Assembly: GCA_026874595.1 (NCBI GenBank)
Contig: CM049312.1
Span: 29,441,456-29,505,455 of the forward strand
Length of the DNA: 64,000 nucleotides
DNA from: Sipunculus nudus
Lineage: Eukaryota > Annelida > Sipuncula > Golfingiida > Sipunculidae
Direction of reading: 5' to 3'
Shown here: piece after piece, positions 40,301-48,608 of the stretch
Position numbering within the stretch: the stretch's first letter is position 1
How the letters are laid out: every line of letters starts with the position of its first letter
The notes under the pieces: model-generated
What the model was told of the DNA's origin: nothing
Database searches by the model: none
The model's input: the letters and a program-made list of their open reading frames with translations, nothing else
Program-made: the position numbers and the translations under genes

Positions 40301-43300
40301 ATATCCCTTCAAGTTTAATGCTTGGACTTCTGGACATAAACACTAGGATAAATCAAGATAAGGGCCAGGGATGAAGGGAGATATCAGGTTACTATCACAG
40401 CACCTGGTGTTATCAGTGAGATAACAGGTGAGTGAAACATAATAAGGTTAACTTTCCTTGTATTATAGTAGCACATGACAGACATTTCAAAGTTAATCAA
40501 TGCAAAGCCTCATCTATAAATAATATTAAATATCACTATACTTTCTGGATAAGGAGCAGGAGTTATATTTTACTACTGTATATTCTCTATCTAAAGCTGC
40601 CACTTAAGCTAGAAAACTAGCGCTATAAAACCTTCAAGTCCTCACTGAAGTCACGCTGCGGCTTTAGATAGATGATTCTCTTTGAAGTCATTGTGATCAG
40701 GGTATGGATGTATGTAGGGGATTATTTGGAGCTGACAGCCATGCTCAAGAGGAAATAGGCCAGTTCGAGTGAACTATATTCTTGACAGATCTGTTATATA
40801 AAAGGAACTGATATTTTTTTTCATGTCTGTAACCTAACAATCATAATTGTTGAATCCTGCAGAATTTAGCTGATTTTAACATATTTAATAATATATGAAA
40901 AACAAGATTAAAATCAGGTAAAATACTACATGGTACACAAGAACATATACAGCACAATATTCATTTCTCTTGTTTATGCACTGACCCATTCATCCATCTA
41001 GTGAGGCAGAAACTTTTGCTTATTTTATATTATACAGTGAAACCTTGCTGTGTCGAACTCAGTTAAGTCGAATTCCCACATGTGTCAAAATCAGTTAAAA
41101 ACTTACTAATTTAACTCCTTTTGTGTTGAACTCAGATGTGTCAAAAAACCTGATGTGTCAAAGTGTTTTGTTGTTCCCAGGCTAGAATAATCTATCGCTT
41201 AACTCAAAGTCATGTCGCTTGAATGTTTGGATAACAGATGTGAATGGCCCGTTCAATCGTGATTGGGCCATGATGACCAGTTATACGTAATTAATACTTG
41301 CAAGGGTGATGGCTCTTTCGCTCAACTGGAGGTAATGCTACTTTAATGTTTGGATATAAGTTGTGCACAGTGCATAAATCATACCTACGGCGGTGATGAC
41401 CAGTTATATAATTAATACCGGCAAGAATCTTACCAATCAGGTGCGATGGTTTACACAGCTGGTCCATTGTTTACCCGTTTGGCCAACTAGTCACTCATGA
41501 TCATGCCTTTCTTCTCTTGCTGACAACGCATTAATTCGAATTGAGAAGTTATTGATAAACCAAACATAATGGAATCCTTACCGTTGGTGTGTCTAGGATA
41601 AACATACAGGACTCCATATATAAGGAGAAAGAGGACACCTTTCAGACAGACTCTTTATTTACTATAATGCATGTTAAACTGCTTTACTGCTTCACTTTTT
41701 TATTTACCTTATCCTATTTTTGGTGGTACTTCTGTGCTTTTTTATTATTTATAAATAAATTTATTATAACATTTATATTATTCTATCACGCAAACATTTG
41801 TTAGAACTATCTATATCGGGCCTATACATGTGCAGTATTTATTGATAATAATCAAGGCTGAAGGAGGCGGTTGTGTTGAAGTAAATTCACCATTCCCTTC
41901 GACTTCGACACAAGGCGATTTTAATGTATTTGTTACTATTACATAAGATGGTTGGTTGACCAAAGGGTGCCATTTAGCCATAAAATGTTGGTTACAGTGA
42001 CCTATAATCACACCTGATGGTTAACTATAGGTAAAGTGACAGAAAACTAGAGAATTCAGACTTGTTAAGTCAGAAATAACTTTTTCTGGAGCATGAAGTT
42101 TTCCTAAAAGGATACTAGGCCACATGACCGCAATCTATGACATCAGAACCGAGTCCTGAGATGTGATACACCTTTCTCCTGAAAGTTTCTGTACTCTGTC
42201 AGTCATGCATCCTGTTTGTAAACTATTACAGAACATTCTCTTGGACAATCAGCACTGCAACATGGTACATTATCCATGGGACACTTGATTTTATGAATAC
42301 CGTAAATCCTGTTTTTATCGCCGCGGCCTTAAAAACAAACTCAAAATCAAAAATCTCGACTTTTTTTCTGAACTCGGGATGCGGCCATAAATAGATGGTT
42401 TATCAGAAATGAACTGTGAGAAGAACTCTCTCCCGGACATGGCGCTCCTTTGGGCGATAATAGGAGATCAAGCACACCACAGAGGAAATACTCTTAGTAG
42501 TCACAGATTTATTGTATAAAATTGTATAGTCTAAATGTTCATATAAAATATAACAATTATATGCAATCAATTGAACAATAACAACACTTATTACAGGATT
42601 AAAATGAATGAGATTATTCATGGTGAGGACTAGTGGTGACGTCTGTTGGAAAAAATCGGTATTACCGGTCATACCTTTGACGGAGCTGAATTGCCCTGGA
42701 ATCTGTTGTTCATAAAAATAATTCAGAAAATCAAAATATGTAATTTAGAACACTATGAAATCTTTATAAAAGTTCAAATTTAGCAGGTACTTACTGACAT
42801 TTTTTATAATGTCTGATACATGTACCTCAATATTGAATAGCCCATCTTCTCGCCCCCATGTCATGTTTCTGGAAAACCTTCATCCTTGAATGCGTATAGC
42901 CCGGTCATTTACTTCTGTTTAATCTTTGTTTTTTATACAATCACTAATATATTGTATGAATGGAAATAGTGTTAGAGGGGAAACCCGCTTGTAGATATAA
43001 ATGGTAGAACATGTCACTACAGCCGATGGAATTTGGTGAATATACAGATTTTACATGCGGTGCCATATTCTTGTTTGCTACTGATTTTTCAATATATTTT
43101 GTATAGAAACATTCTGCTGATCCATTTAAAGTCACTGTATATTTTAATTCTAAAAGTAATACTTTTTTTTTAATCTATGATGAAAATTCCATTTCTTGAA
43201 TTACTCGAATCATTTTCATACCAGTAACTTCGGTATTATCATCGTCACATCTTTCGTTGACATCGCTCCATGTCACAATTTGCTGATGCGTTTGAAAACA

Positions 43301-45098
43301 TCGCTGGTCAACTCAACTAAATATTAAAATAACTGAAGTTACCTTGTCGAGATACGAACGTATAGCAAACATGACACGTGAAAACGAGTGATTTTGAAGT
43401 GAAATTAAATGGCCGGTCAAGGTAAGCAAGTTTTTTTCCTCAAGAAAGCGTCCGTGTACACGAGTGGGGAGCCATCTTGTCAAGGTAGCGTTCGCGCAAG
43501 GCACACTGGGACGAAATAGGTGGCTGTTCTGTTTACCACCCACCGCGTACAGCCGTTCAAAATATTCTTAGCAGAACACCAGGGCGTTTCAGCACATGGC
43601 GGCACTCAAACTTGATTTTAAAACAATCGTCAGCCATTATGCGACTCTTTACTATGTCAGCTTTATATTCATTTTACTTTTTTAAACAAATAATCATTGC
43701 TAAATAACGCTGCAAATGAGTTCAAAGTAGGCATTTTCTTCAATGTTGCTTGACCATGCCCAACGGGCCGCTGTGTTACAGTTGGGGTGTTTTAAACGTA
43801 TTATTTGGTGACAATTACCAAGATTTTTTATAACAAGTTATATATCGCACGAAAGATATACATGTCAAGGTTCTACAAGGTTTTTATATGTATACCACAG
43901 AGCCATGATTAAGTTCCCACAGGTTGAAAATCTGACAGTCTCAGCAGTCTTAGCCATCATGTCGCCCCCTGAATGCTACTGCGTGATGGTGCGTAATAGT
44001 GGATTGTATTCAGGCTTTTTGCTTCAATAAATGTACATATAAACCTCAATTCAGTGTTCATACTATGGTCTTTTACATGCAAAGAAGCGTGTTGATGCAT
44101 ACAAGAATCGTTTTGCGTAACCACCATTCAAACGAAACGATCGTTCGGGGAATCTTTCTTTTTCTGATAAATGCCTGCCAATCCATGTGCAAAAGTCGTT
44201 AAGGACAAAATATCTATATTGTCCCTATCTCGAGCGTTAAATATGTTTAATATACGTAATCTGCTAACATATTTAACCTCTGTAATTAATACTTTTTTAT
44301 TCTAGTCTTCATTAAAGCAGCTATGTCTTGATTTATTTTGCTACGTGCAACTAATTATCTTACCCATCAGGCCAGAGACGGAATCGGGGTGCGGCCTTTA
44401 AGGGGGGTTTTGGGTATTTGGACCTCAGTGGGAGCTCCTTTAAGAGACGCTGCAAACTCAGGGTGCGGCTATAAATACACATCGGCCATAAAAACAAGAT
44501 TTACGGTAATTCATTATATGAGGACACACTTAGGTCAGGGGTCAAGAATAATTTATCTCAAAAGGATACACAGTGCATGTTTACCTAAATATGTTGGACC
44601 TGATATGTTAACAGTCTTTCTGAAGCTAGAAAACCCTTTTAAATTGTTAATATGATCTATCTTGGAAATATTTACAAATAATTTAGTGTTATATACCAGC
44701 TGAAAACATACCTTAACCAGCTAAACCAAAATCAATTGATTTTGCCCCTGTAAATTAGGTCCATGTCTTGCAAAAAAAAGGCTAAGTTTTACGATGATCT
44801 TTCCAACAGAAAAGTCCTCAAAAATAGATGGACACAGGTGAGTGGACAGGGTAAACCTTATATTTTTTTCTGATTTCCAACGAAGGTAAGCTGTCATCCA
44901 GTTTTGATCAAAAAACAGATGCTACACAAGTGCTTTGGAATTAAATGGTAAAAAAATTATCACTTACACAGCAGAAAATGTCTGAGCCCCTGGATTCCAC
45001 TGTAGTATGATTTTACGACCATCACCAAGATCAATGGGTCTGTTTGTTATGCTGCCGATGTCATCTGCGTGTATATAGTGAACATTACTGTCGGCCAT
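19889..45098 (-). CDS. SPPL3: SPPL3, signal peptide peptidase-like 3 (complete coding sequence, 13 exons)
   Basis: This gene encodes a nine-transmembrane GxGD intramembrane aspartyl protease of the presenilin/SPP family. Vertebrate SPPL3 resides in the Golgi and sheds type II membrane glycosyltransferases (family knowledge). Thirteen exons in transcript order run from 45098-44968 to 19957-19889. All have GT/AG junctions, and the phases add up to 1254 nt (417 residues plus stop). The catalytic aspartates are Asp236 in IYDVFW and Asp307 in GLGD. The PAL motif is at 375-377 in QPALLYLVP. The C-terminus reads [18 protein letters not shown]. The protein is about 30 residues longer than vertebrate SPPL3, nearly all at the N-terminus. 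Introns 1 to 7 are large and repeat-bearing. Neighbouring ERAL1 is convergent, so the two are not co-transcribed. Confidence 0.96.
20226..20335 (-). CDS. SPPL3: SPPL3 exon 12 (PAL motif, TM9)
   Basis: The acceptor is attctttcag and the donor is CTCAAG|gtcagt. It encodes [20 protein letters not shown] and then [20 protein letters not shown] at 375-377 packs against the active site in this family. Confidence 0.96.
20825..20975 (-). CDS. SPPL3: SPPL3 exon 11 (TM7-8)
   Basis: The acceptor is attctttcag and the donor is TTTCTGG|gtaaga. It encodes [20 protein letters not shown], a variable loop, and then [27 protein letters not shown] and YFHCSL..GYF match SPPL3. Confidence 0.95.
21371..21497 (+). 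repeat. 60 bp tandem duplication
   Basis: TTGTAAAACAAAATCTGCTT at 21391 recurs as TTGTATAACAAAATCTGATT at 21452. Both are followed by a GTAAACAAAGATGAC block. The two copies are diverged and lie in the SPPL3 intron between exons 10 and 11. Confidence 0.75.
21914..22110. repeat. Degenerate Tigger-like fragment
   Basis: It starts TACAGTGGAACAGTCTAATC and contains repeated AGACCACCTGTCTATTAAGACC-type phrases. The right side ends near ACAGGTTTTACC. The CAGTRGAAC start resembles the other CAGT-ended elements in the window, but no clean TIR pair is visible. Confidence 0.4.
22135..22180 (-). CDS. SPPL3: SPPL3 exon 10 (catalytic GLGD)
   Basis: The acceptor is gaattttcag and the donor is GACATT|gtaagt. 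This short exon encodes [15 protein letters not shown]. Asp307 in GLGD is the second catalytic aspartate. Its phases fit exons 9 and 11 exactly. Confidence 0.95.
22512..22600 (-). CDS. SPPL3: SPPL3 exon 9
   Basis: The acceptor is tctctttcag and the donor is CCCAAG|gtaggt. It encodes [20 protein letters not shown] and then SLPGKLVFP. This is the loop leading into the catalytic GxGD helix; [10 protein letters not shown] is diagnostic. Confidence 0.95.
23676..23747 (-). CDS. SPPL3: SPPL3 exon 8
   Basis: The acceptor is taccttgcag and the donor is AACCCT|gtaagt; the exon is 24 codons in phase 0. It encodes [20 protein letters not shown] and then AENP, immediately after the YDVFW helix. The segment is highly conserved across SPP-like proteases. 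Confidence 0.95.
26123..26229 (-). CDS. SPPL3: SPPL3 exon 7 (TM5-6, catalytic YD)
   Basis: The acceptor is ttattttcag and the donor is TTTTGG|gtaagt. It encodes [30 protein letters not shown] and IYDVFW. Asp236 of the YD motif is the first catalytic aspartate of the GxGD protease. Confidence 0.96.
26397..26591. mobile_element. ~195 bp MITE with AAAGGCC…TTCACACCGAATGCTG TIRs
   Basis: The left end AAAGGCCCCTTCACACCGAA, then TGCTG, is mirrored on the right by CAGCATTCGGTGTGACCAGG, then CCTTT. The ends are inverted repeats of about 24 bp with one small gap. Internal GCTGCGCTGCGCTGCAG repeats occur. It lies just upstream, in transcript terms, of SPPL3 exon 7. The superfamily was not assigned. Confidence 0.75.
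26671..27804 (+). mobile_element. GATACTATG-family HINE-like element (copy F)
   Basis: It starts TCGCCAGACATAGTCTGGAG, a CCAGAC/GTCTGG hairpin, then GATACTATGG and a CGCCGCCGCCGCCGC run. Two internal units of about 340 bp each include GGTCATGACC, AGTGACCTTGACCTTGAA and GGTGGTGCCACC (about 26992 and 27321). The end carries TTTGTCTGGCGATACTATGG, a perfect GGCACC-agc-GGTGCC hairpin (27775-27789) and TGTCTAGTT. An AT-rich run occupies 27460-27530. A reverse copy is at 34692-35595. It lies in an SPPL3 intron. Confidence 0.8.
27980..28127 (+). repeat. Perfect 74 bp tandem duplication
   Basis: The units 27980-28053 and 28054-28127 are identical, both starting GAAACCCTTTGCTTGAGTTT. Absence of any difference implies a very recent duplication or an assembly artefact. 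It lies in the SPPL3 intron between exons 6 and 7. Confidence 0.95.
28291..28345 (+). repeat. (CT)n(AT)n microsatellite
   Basis: TCTCTCTCTCTCTC is followed directly by ATATATATATATATATAT. Confidence 0.95.
29262..29510 (+). repeat. Dispersed repeat, partner at 16920-17150
   Basis: A diverged direct copy of the 16920 repeat, recognisable at both ends (ATTTTGAGCTCCAGC and AAAGTGCCTGAGAA). It lies about 200 bp from SPPL3 exon 6. Confidence 0.6.
29723..29835 (-). CDS. SPPL3: SPPL3 exon 6 (TM4)
   Basis: The acceptor is cactcttgtag and the donor is ATGGATG|gtaag. It encodes [20 protein letters not shown] and then [26 protein letters not shown] and TGHWLLMD are SPPL3 hallmarks. Confidence 0.95.
30001..30109. 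mobile_element. 109 bp Tigger/pogo-like MITE
   Basis: The ends CAGTAAAACCTC and GAGGTTTTACTG are perfect inverted repeats, flanked by TA on both sides (29999-30000 and 30110-30111). The inner arms also pair (GGACCACC / GGTGGTC). The TA target duplication and CAGTARAACCTC end fit the pogo/Tigger branch of Tc1-mariner. It is far too short to encode a transposase. Confidence 0.88.
31622..31700 (-). CDS. SPPL3: SPPL3 exon 5 (TM3)
   Basis: The acceptor is ttattttcag and the donor is GGCCAAAA|gtaagt. It encodes [20 protein letters not shown] and then PFSNGQ. The LLLPMCQYL segment is strongly conserved in SPPL3. Confidence 0.95.
31891..32436 (-). mobile_element. Compact HINE-like element (545 bp)
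   Basis: Read on the - strand, it begins TTAGCTCAGCTGATTGAAAA (32436). It contains about three diverged ~155 bp units (GGCACAAATCATAACCG, GGAAACCTGAAATAAGGTTA) and ends GAGCATCATGGCCCATGGGC, then TACTTGC (31891). It is the shortest copy here with both family ends. It lies in the SPPL3 intron between exons 4 and 5. Confidence 0.75.
32742..32861 (-). CDS. SPPL3: SPPL3 exon 4 (TM2)
   Basis: The acceptor is actttccag and the donor is ACAGCCA|gtaagt. It encodes [20 protein letters not shown] and then [18 protein letters not shown]. This is the QTID…FLPIGAS signature and transmembrane segment of SPPL3. Confidence 0.95.
34692..35595 (-). mobile_element. GATACTATG-family HINE-like element (copy G)
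   Basis: On the - strand it starts TATCCCCAGACAAAGTCAGG, then ACTATGGTTTAAGCACAGTT and a shortened GCCGCCG-like run. It carries GGTCATGACC units and GGTGGCACCACTTG-type blocks, and ends GTCTGGGGGGATAC…TGTCTAGTT. It is an inverted, more degraded counterpart of 26671-27804. It lies in the intron between SPPL3 exons 3 and 4, and a C-run interrupts it at 34731-34742. Confidence 0.75.
35820..35908 (-). CDS. SPPL3: SPPL3 exon 3 (hydrophilic loop)
   Basis: The acceptor is tattgttgcag and the donor is GATAATG|gtgagt. It encodes [20 protein letters not shown] and then [10 protein letters not shown]. This is the charged loop after TM1; RSLN is conserved and the KE-rich run is variable in the family. 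Confidence 0.92.
36615..36790 (-). mobile_element. tRNA-derived SINE, copy 1
   Basis: On the - strand, AGGGACCTGGACAGCTGAGT then GGTAAAACACTGGG gives a box-A-like start. CTGGGTTGAGC stands where box B should be (degraded). The tail is AAATAAAGTTTATA. It shares start, spacing and tail with the + copy at 60624-60790. It lies in the intron between SPPL3 exons 2 and 3. Confidence 0.75.
37520..37712 (-). repeat. Dispersed repeat, partner at 7362-7550
   Basis: The reverse complement carries ACTCACAAAACGAGTGAGCC, GGGGGTTCCTATGTGTTACA and AACTGGAATGGAATTCTGTA in the same order as 7362-7550. Confidence 0.6.
38175..38252 (-). CDS. SPPL3: SPPL3 exon 2 (TM1)
   Basis: The acceptor is gttttttag and the donor is TTTTAG|gtgag. 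It encodes residues 44-69, [20 protein letters not shown] and then VYGSF. This is the first transmembrane segment and matches the vertebrate SPPL3 start region closely. Confidence 0.93.
38590..39702 (-). mobile_element. HINE-like element with ~155 bp units
   Basis: The 3' end, read on the - strand, is AGCTGAGTGTTATGACCCAT then GGGTCACTTGTT, at about 38587-38620. Units with GGTCA.(G)TGACC and CTTGGAAACCTGAAATTAGG phrases run to about 39390. The segment 39429-39702 carries a + oriented TTTTAGCTCAGCTGATTGGA start and a - oriented one at its other edge, making a small foldback. It lies in SPPL3 intron 1. Confidence 0.65.
41035..41926. mobile_element. Candidate ~0.9 kb Tigger-like non-autonomous element
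   Basis: The left edge TA|CAGTGAAACCTTGCTGTG, then TCGAACTCAGTTAAGTCGAA, has a diverged inverted counterpart at the right edge (reverse complement CATTAAAATCGCCTTGTG, then TCGAAGTCGAAGGG). TA dinucleotides flank both sides. The internal GTGTCAAA/GTCGAA phrases are tandem-like. No transposase is readable. It lies in SPPL3 intron 1. Confidence 0.5.
42300..44506. mobile_element. 2.2 kb DNA transposon with CCGTAAATC TIRs
   Basis: The left end CCGTAAATCCTGTTTTTATC, then GCCGCGGCC, is mirrored by the right end GGCCATAAAAACAAGATTTA, then CGG. Both sides are flanked by TA (42298-42299 and 44507-44508). GATGCGGCCATAAATAG on the left and GGTGCGGCTATAAATAC on the right are further related sub-terminal phrases. 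There is no transposase ORF. The interior holds a GC-richer patch at 43340-43600. It lies in SPPL3 intron 1, about 460 bp from exon 1. Confidence 0.8.
44968..45098 (-). CDS. SPPL3: SPPL3 coding exon 1 (start codon, extended N-terminus)
   Basis: ATG is at 45098-45096 in the context aaaaATGGCC. The exon encodes residues 1-43 plus two bases of Val44: [20 protein letters not shown], then hydrophilic sequence to NPGAQTFSA. The donor is GCTGT|gtaagtg. It joins in frame to exon 2 (…[12 protein letters not shown]). This segment is much longer than the few residues before the same point in vertebrate SPPL3. No signal peptide is obvious. I chose this ATG because it is in frame and is followed by a good donor. 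Confidence 0.82.
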
Positions 45099-46634
45099 TT
45101 TTTCTGAGGTCCGTTATATAGCAATCAGCTGACTGATTATACCTTTGTTTCAGTTTCACGCACTAAAATGTGTGATATCTGAAACTTGTTTCAATTCCTC
45201 ACTTGCACAGATTCAATGCAATCTAAACATCTGTTTTCTGGCCAGCAAAATTAACACTGGTGTCCAGGTAACACAGCTTATTATCTAAACAGACTTGTGA
45301 CTACTATTCTCTCTCAACCTTGGTTTAACAAAAGAGGAAGATCAATAGTAAAGGATTCTGTAAAAAGTGATCCAGGTAATTATGACAGATAAATACTTCA
45401 CCACTTTGTTGTTAAGCGCACTCTTTGGTATTTACACACTTTACGCCTGCCTTCATTTGCATATAAAATACACCAGGTGGTTCCATTAAACTGTGTCCTG
45501 GTACCGTCATGCAATACACAACTCCATCTTGTTAGCAACTGCTGGCTGATTTGTAACATAAATCCATCACTGACAATCCATGTAGTGCACAGTGATCTAA
45601 TATCTAAAGTGGTTAACACTATACATTGTTTAATCCTGTGGGCTCCTGGTAACAATCACTGCTGAAACATTCAAATACACTGATCAAAGCAGAGTAGGTA
45701 CGGTTCTGTTGTGCAGTATCTGCTAACCATTATAGGGTCAGGTGACTCTTTTTAACTTGAAAGCACTGCTGACTTCACTGAGGTCCCATGTTTGTCATAT
45801 AAGCCACATATAACAGCCACACACAGATTTAACCATATACCCAAGTTTCTTCGGCCTCTAAAGCCCTCACAACTTATTTGGAATCAATATCCACAAGCAA
45901 CCATACTCCACAATCTTTAGCCAAGTTAGTGTGTATACCATCAGAACATAACACAAAGTGTCTAATTGGTCAGCTGCCTTATACCTTCACTGTCAGGTGT
46001 TTCAGTTGATTATACCGTCCACATCAGGATTTGTCCTATATGTACTGCTGTGTACACAATATGAACCCAATCTGTCACTGATAAAGTGTGTTAAGGCATC
46101 AAATGCTATGCAAGCATAAACAATGGTCCACAGATACACCACTGTCATAAGACAACCGGTGCAACCAATAGTGAACTGAAAATCCACTGGCCCATTTTTC
46201 ACCTGTAATGACTGGTGTCTGAGCAAACTTTTGACATAAATTCATTGTAAATAAACTGTCTGAGTTGCCAATGTATAAATTTACTGACCATTAACAGGAG
46301 CAAAATACAAAGCTACCCTTGCTGTACTGAATTGATTACTAAGCTCCAAGACCTACATAACCACTCAATAATCTTTAAAAGGGAGCATGAATGATTATGA
46401 GTCAGAGCCATTTCATTATTCAACTTGAAATTTGCAATCAGAGAGTGCAGACCTCTGCCAAGGCAGCTCATTAGCTACATATGGCATTTTCAGAAATGCA
46501 GTATTTTTCCTTTTAAAAAAATATCTGGGTCCTGATGGTGATCCCCACAATTTAATAGTAACATATATCAATGCCAAGCTATCCTGAAAATTTTATCAAA
46601 ATCCCTTTAATAACTTTTTCAGTAATGTTGCTAA

Positions 46635-47291
46635 AGGTGGTTTTCCATAAGTGTTTAGTCTGTATGTGTAGTCTGCATGCGTAGTCCGTATCCGCAAAGT
46701 TCGTTTTCCATAAGTACGTATATGCGCAGTCCATACTCTGTACTGATAGGTGCTCAATAGCTGAAGTTTTTCTCTTTTGCAAGCCATTTAACCATATATG
46801 TATTGTACATTTGAATATATTAGCATCAAAAGTTAAAACAATAAAATTAAAATAATAAAATGTTTAAAAGATCATAATTAGTATTATTTTATAAGTGACA
46901 GTGATGTTAAGGCTTCAATCATCTAAAAAACATGTTGTCTGATATAAAGAAAGGAAAACAAAATTCAGCCAAATGCCAAAATGTTTGGTTTCCGGAAAAC
47001 TGATATCAGAAATGACATTCATACCAGGTGGACATAGAGACTGTGCATACAGCACGGCCTGAATTGGAAACTCTATGCTAAACCTGAAATTGACACAATA
47101 ACAGGTATGCGTAGAGCCCAAAAATCGCTCCTGGAAGCGTGCGGATACAGACTACGCATACGGACTACACATACGTACTACGCATGCGGATGAATGGAAC
47201 CCCCCCCCCAAGTTAAAAAGTCTACAAGCGATTTTTGCGGACTAAGCATACGGACTACGCATACAGACTACTCATTTATGGAAAAGCACCT
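46635..47291. mobile_element. 657 bp TIR element with TAA target duplication
   Basis: The ends AGGTGGTTTTCCATAAGTG and, inverted, AGGTGCTTTTCCATAAATG are flanked by TAA on both sides (46632-46634 and 47292-47294). Next to each TIR are short repeats of CATACGGACTACG in opposite orientation. A 3 bp TWA target duplication suggests the PIF/Harbinger group. It has no transposase. It lies upstream of SPPL3. Confidence 0.8.
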
Positions 47292-48502
47292 TAACAGACA
47301 TGCTAACAGACCAACAGATAAACCAATGCCGGCAAAATCATAACCCCCCTTGGTTGGCAGAGGTTACAAGTGTAAATCTAGTAAGTTTTTAAATATTAAG
47401 CTTTTATTAATCACAGCAATTAATAGTCATTTCATGCATTGGCTCCACATTATCTGTTCAATATACAGATGCCTGTACAATCACATATATCTTCTTCTTC
47501 CCTGGTAGGAGAACAACATAATGAATTACTATTATTATTAATAATATTAATGGTTTAGATATCACTAATGTGATCAAAACTTTCAAGGGAGCTCTTCAAT
47601 ATATTAATTTAGTAATCATTATACACGAGGTGATCTACAGATTGGTTGTAGATAAACAAGTTCATACATCTTTCACAGGGGAACCTGAATAACCTGCAAA
47701 TTCATTAGTATATATATTGTCACCAAGTGAAACTGGTGACATAATTTTAGTTTAAAGTAATCTGTAATTGTAATTATTATTCTATTATGTCTGTTCGATG
47801 TATTATACTAGAAGTCAATCAAGTCTTAGTACAAAAGGGAACTTGGTATAATTTTGTGTCCATCAGGTGTGAACAAGTAACAAACTGTAATTGATTTAAA
47901 ACAAGGGTGTTTCTTAATACCTCCAGACTTCCTGAATAGCCTCTATAATTTACCATGATAATTAATGTGTTCATCTGGTTTGGCATGTATAGATCTCTGA
48001 TTATTTTTCTTAATTAATTAACCCCTGGCTGCCAGAAGTGGTTACTTGAACAGGCATGGGCAGTCAAGCACATCATGATGTGTGAAATACTCTTATGGGC
48101 AGTCCAGTTTCACTCTCAGTGTGATGTTATACTTGACTGTCACTGGTCATAATTTGTAAGCTACAATTTTATTGGTCATTCTTATGTTGTTTAGTGATTG
48201 TATAAGAGTTGAGAGATACACATGCACCTAGTTGGTCAGGCAACACAAGCTTGTACATTAATGAGAAATAAAGAAAATTATATAAATAAGAAGAAATTGT
48301 CAACTATATACTGGAGCTAACCCAAACCCCAAGTGCTGACCAAGCAACAAACTACAAACTTGGTTAGGATATTCAGAGTAAGCTAGAAATCACTTAAATA
48401 CTACAGAAAAGGTACATTTATAGCTGGCTTTAAATACTAATTTTAGACCATAATACTGATGCAGCAGAATCATTTGTGTTTCTACAAAACTGTACTAGAA
48501 TA

Positions 48503-48608
48503 CTAATACTACAGTACCTCTAGAATACTAATACTAGAGTACCTCTAGAATACTAGGACTTGAGTACCTCTAAAATATTAGTACTAGAGTACCTCTAGAA
48601 TACTAATA
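48503..48608 (+). repeat. Minisatellite, left half
   Basis: Units of about 25-27 bp read TACCTCTAGAATACTAATAC with an AGAG spacer. The array stops abruptly at the TA (48607-48608) where the CAGT-ended element begins, and resumes at 55852. Confidence 0.88.

Noticed and set aside
43313-43543. A 76-codon frame on the - strand in the GC-richer patch
   Set aside because: It has no recognisable domain or splice sites consistent with an exon, and it lies inside a TIR element.
45105-45130. A TATA box for SPPL3 (TATATAAC on the - strand)
   Set aside because: It lies only about 20-25 bp before the ATG, too close to leave a start site upstream of the ATG. The local sequence is AT-rich.
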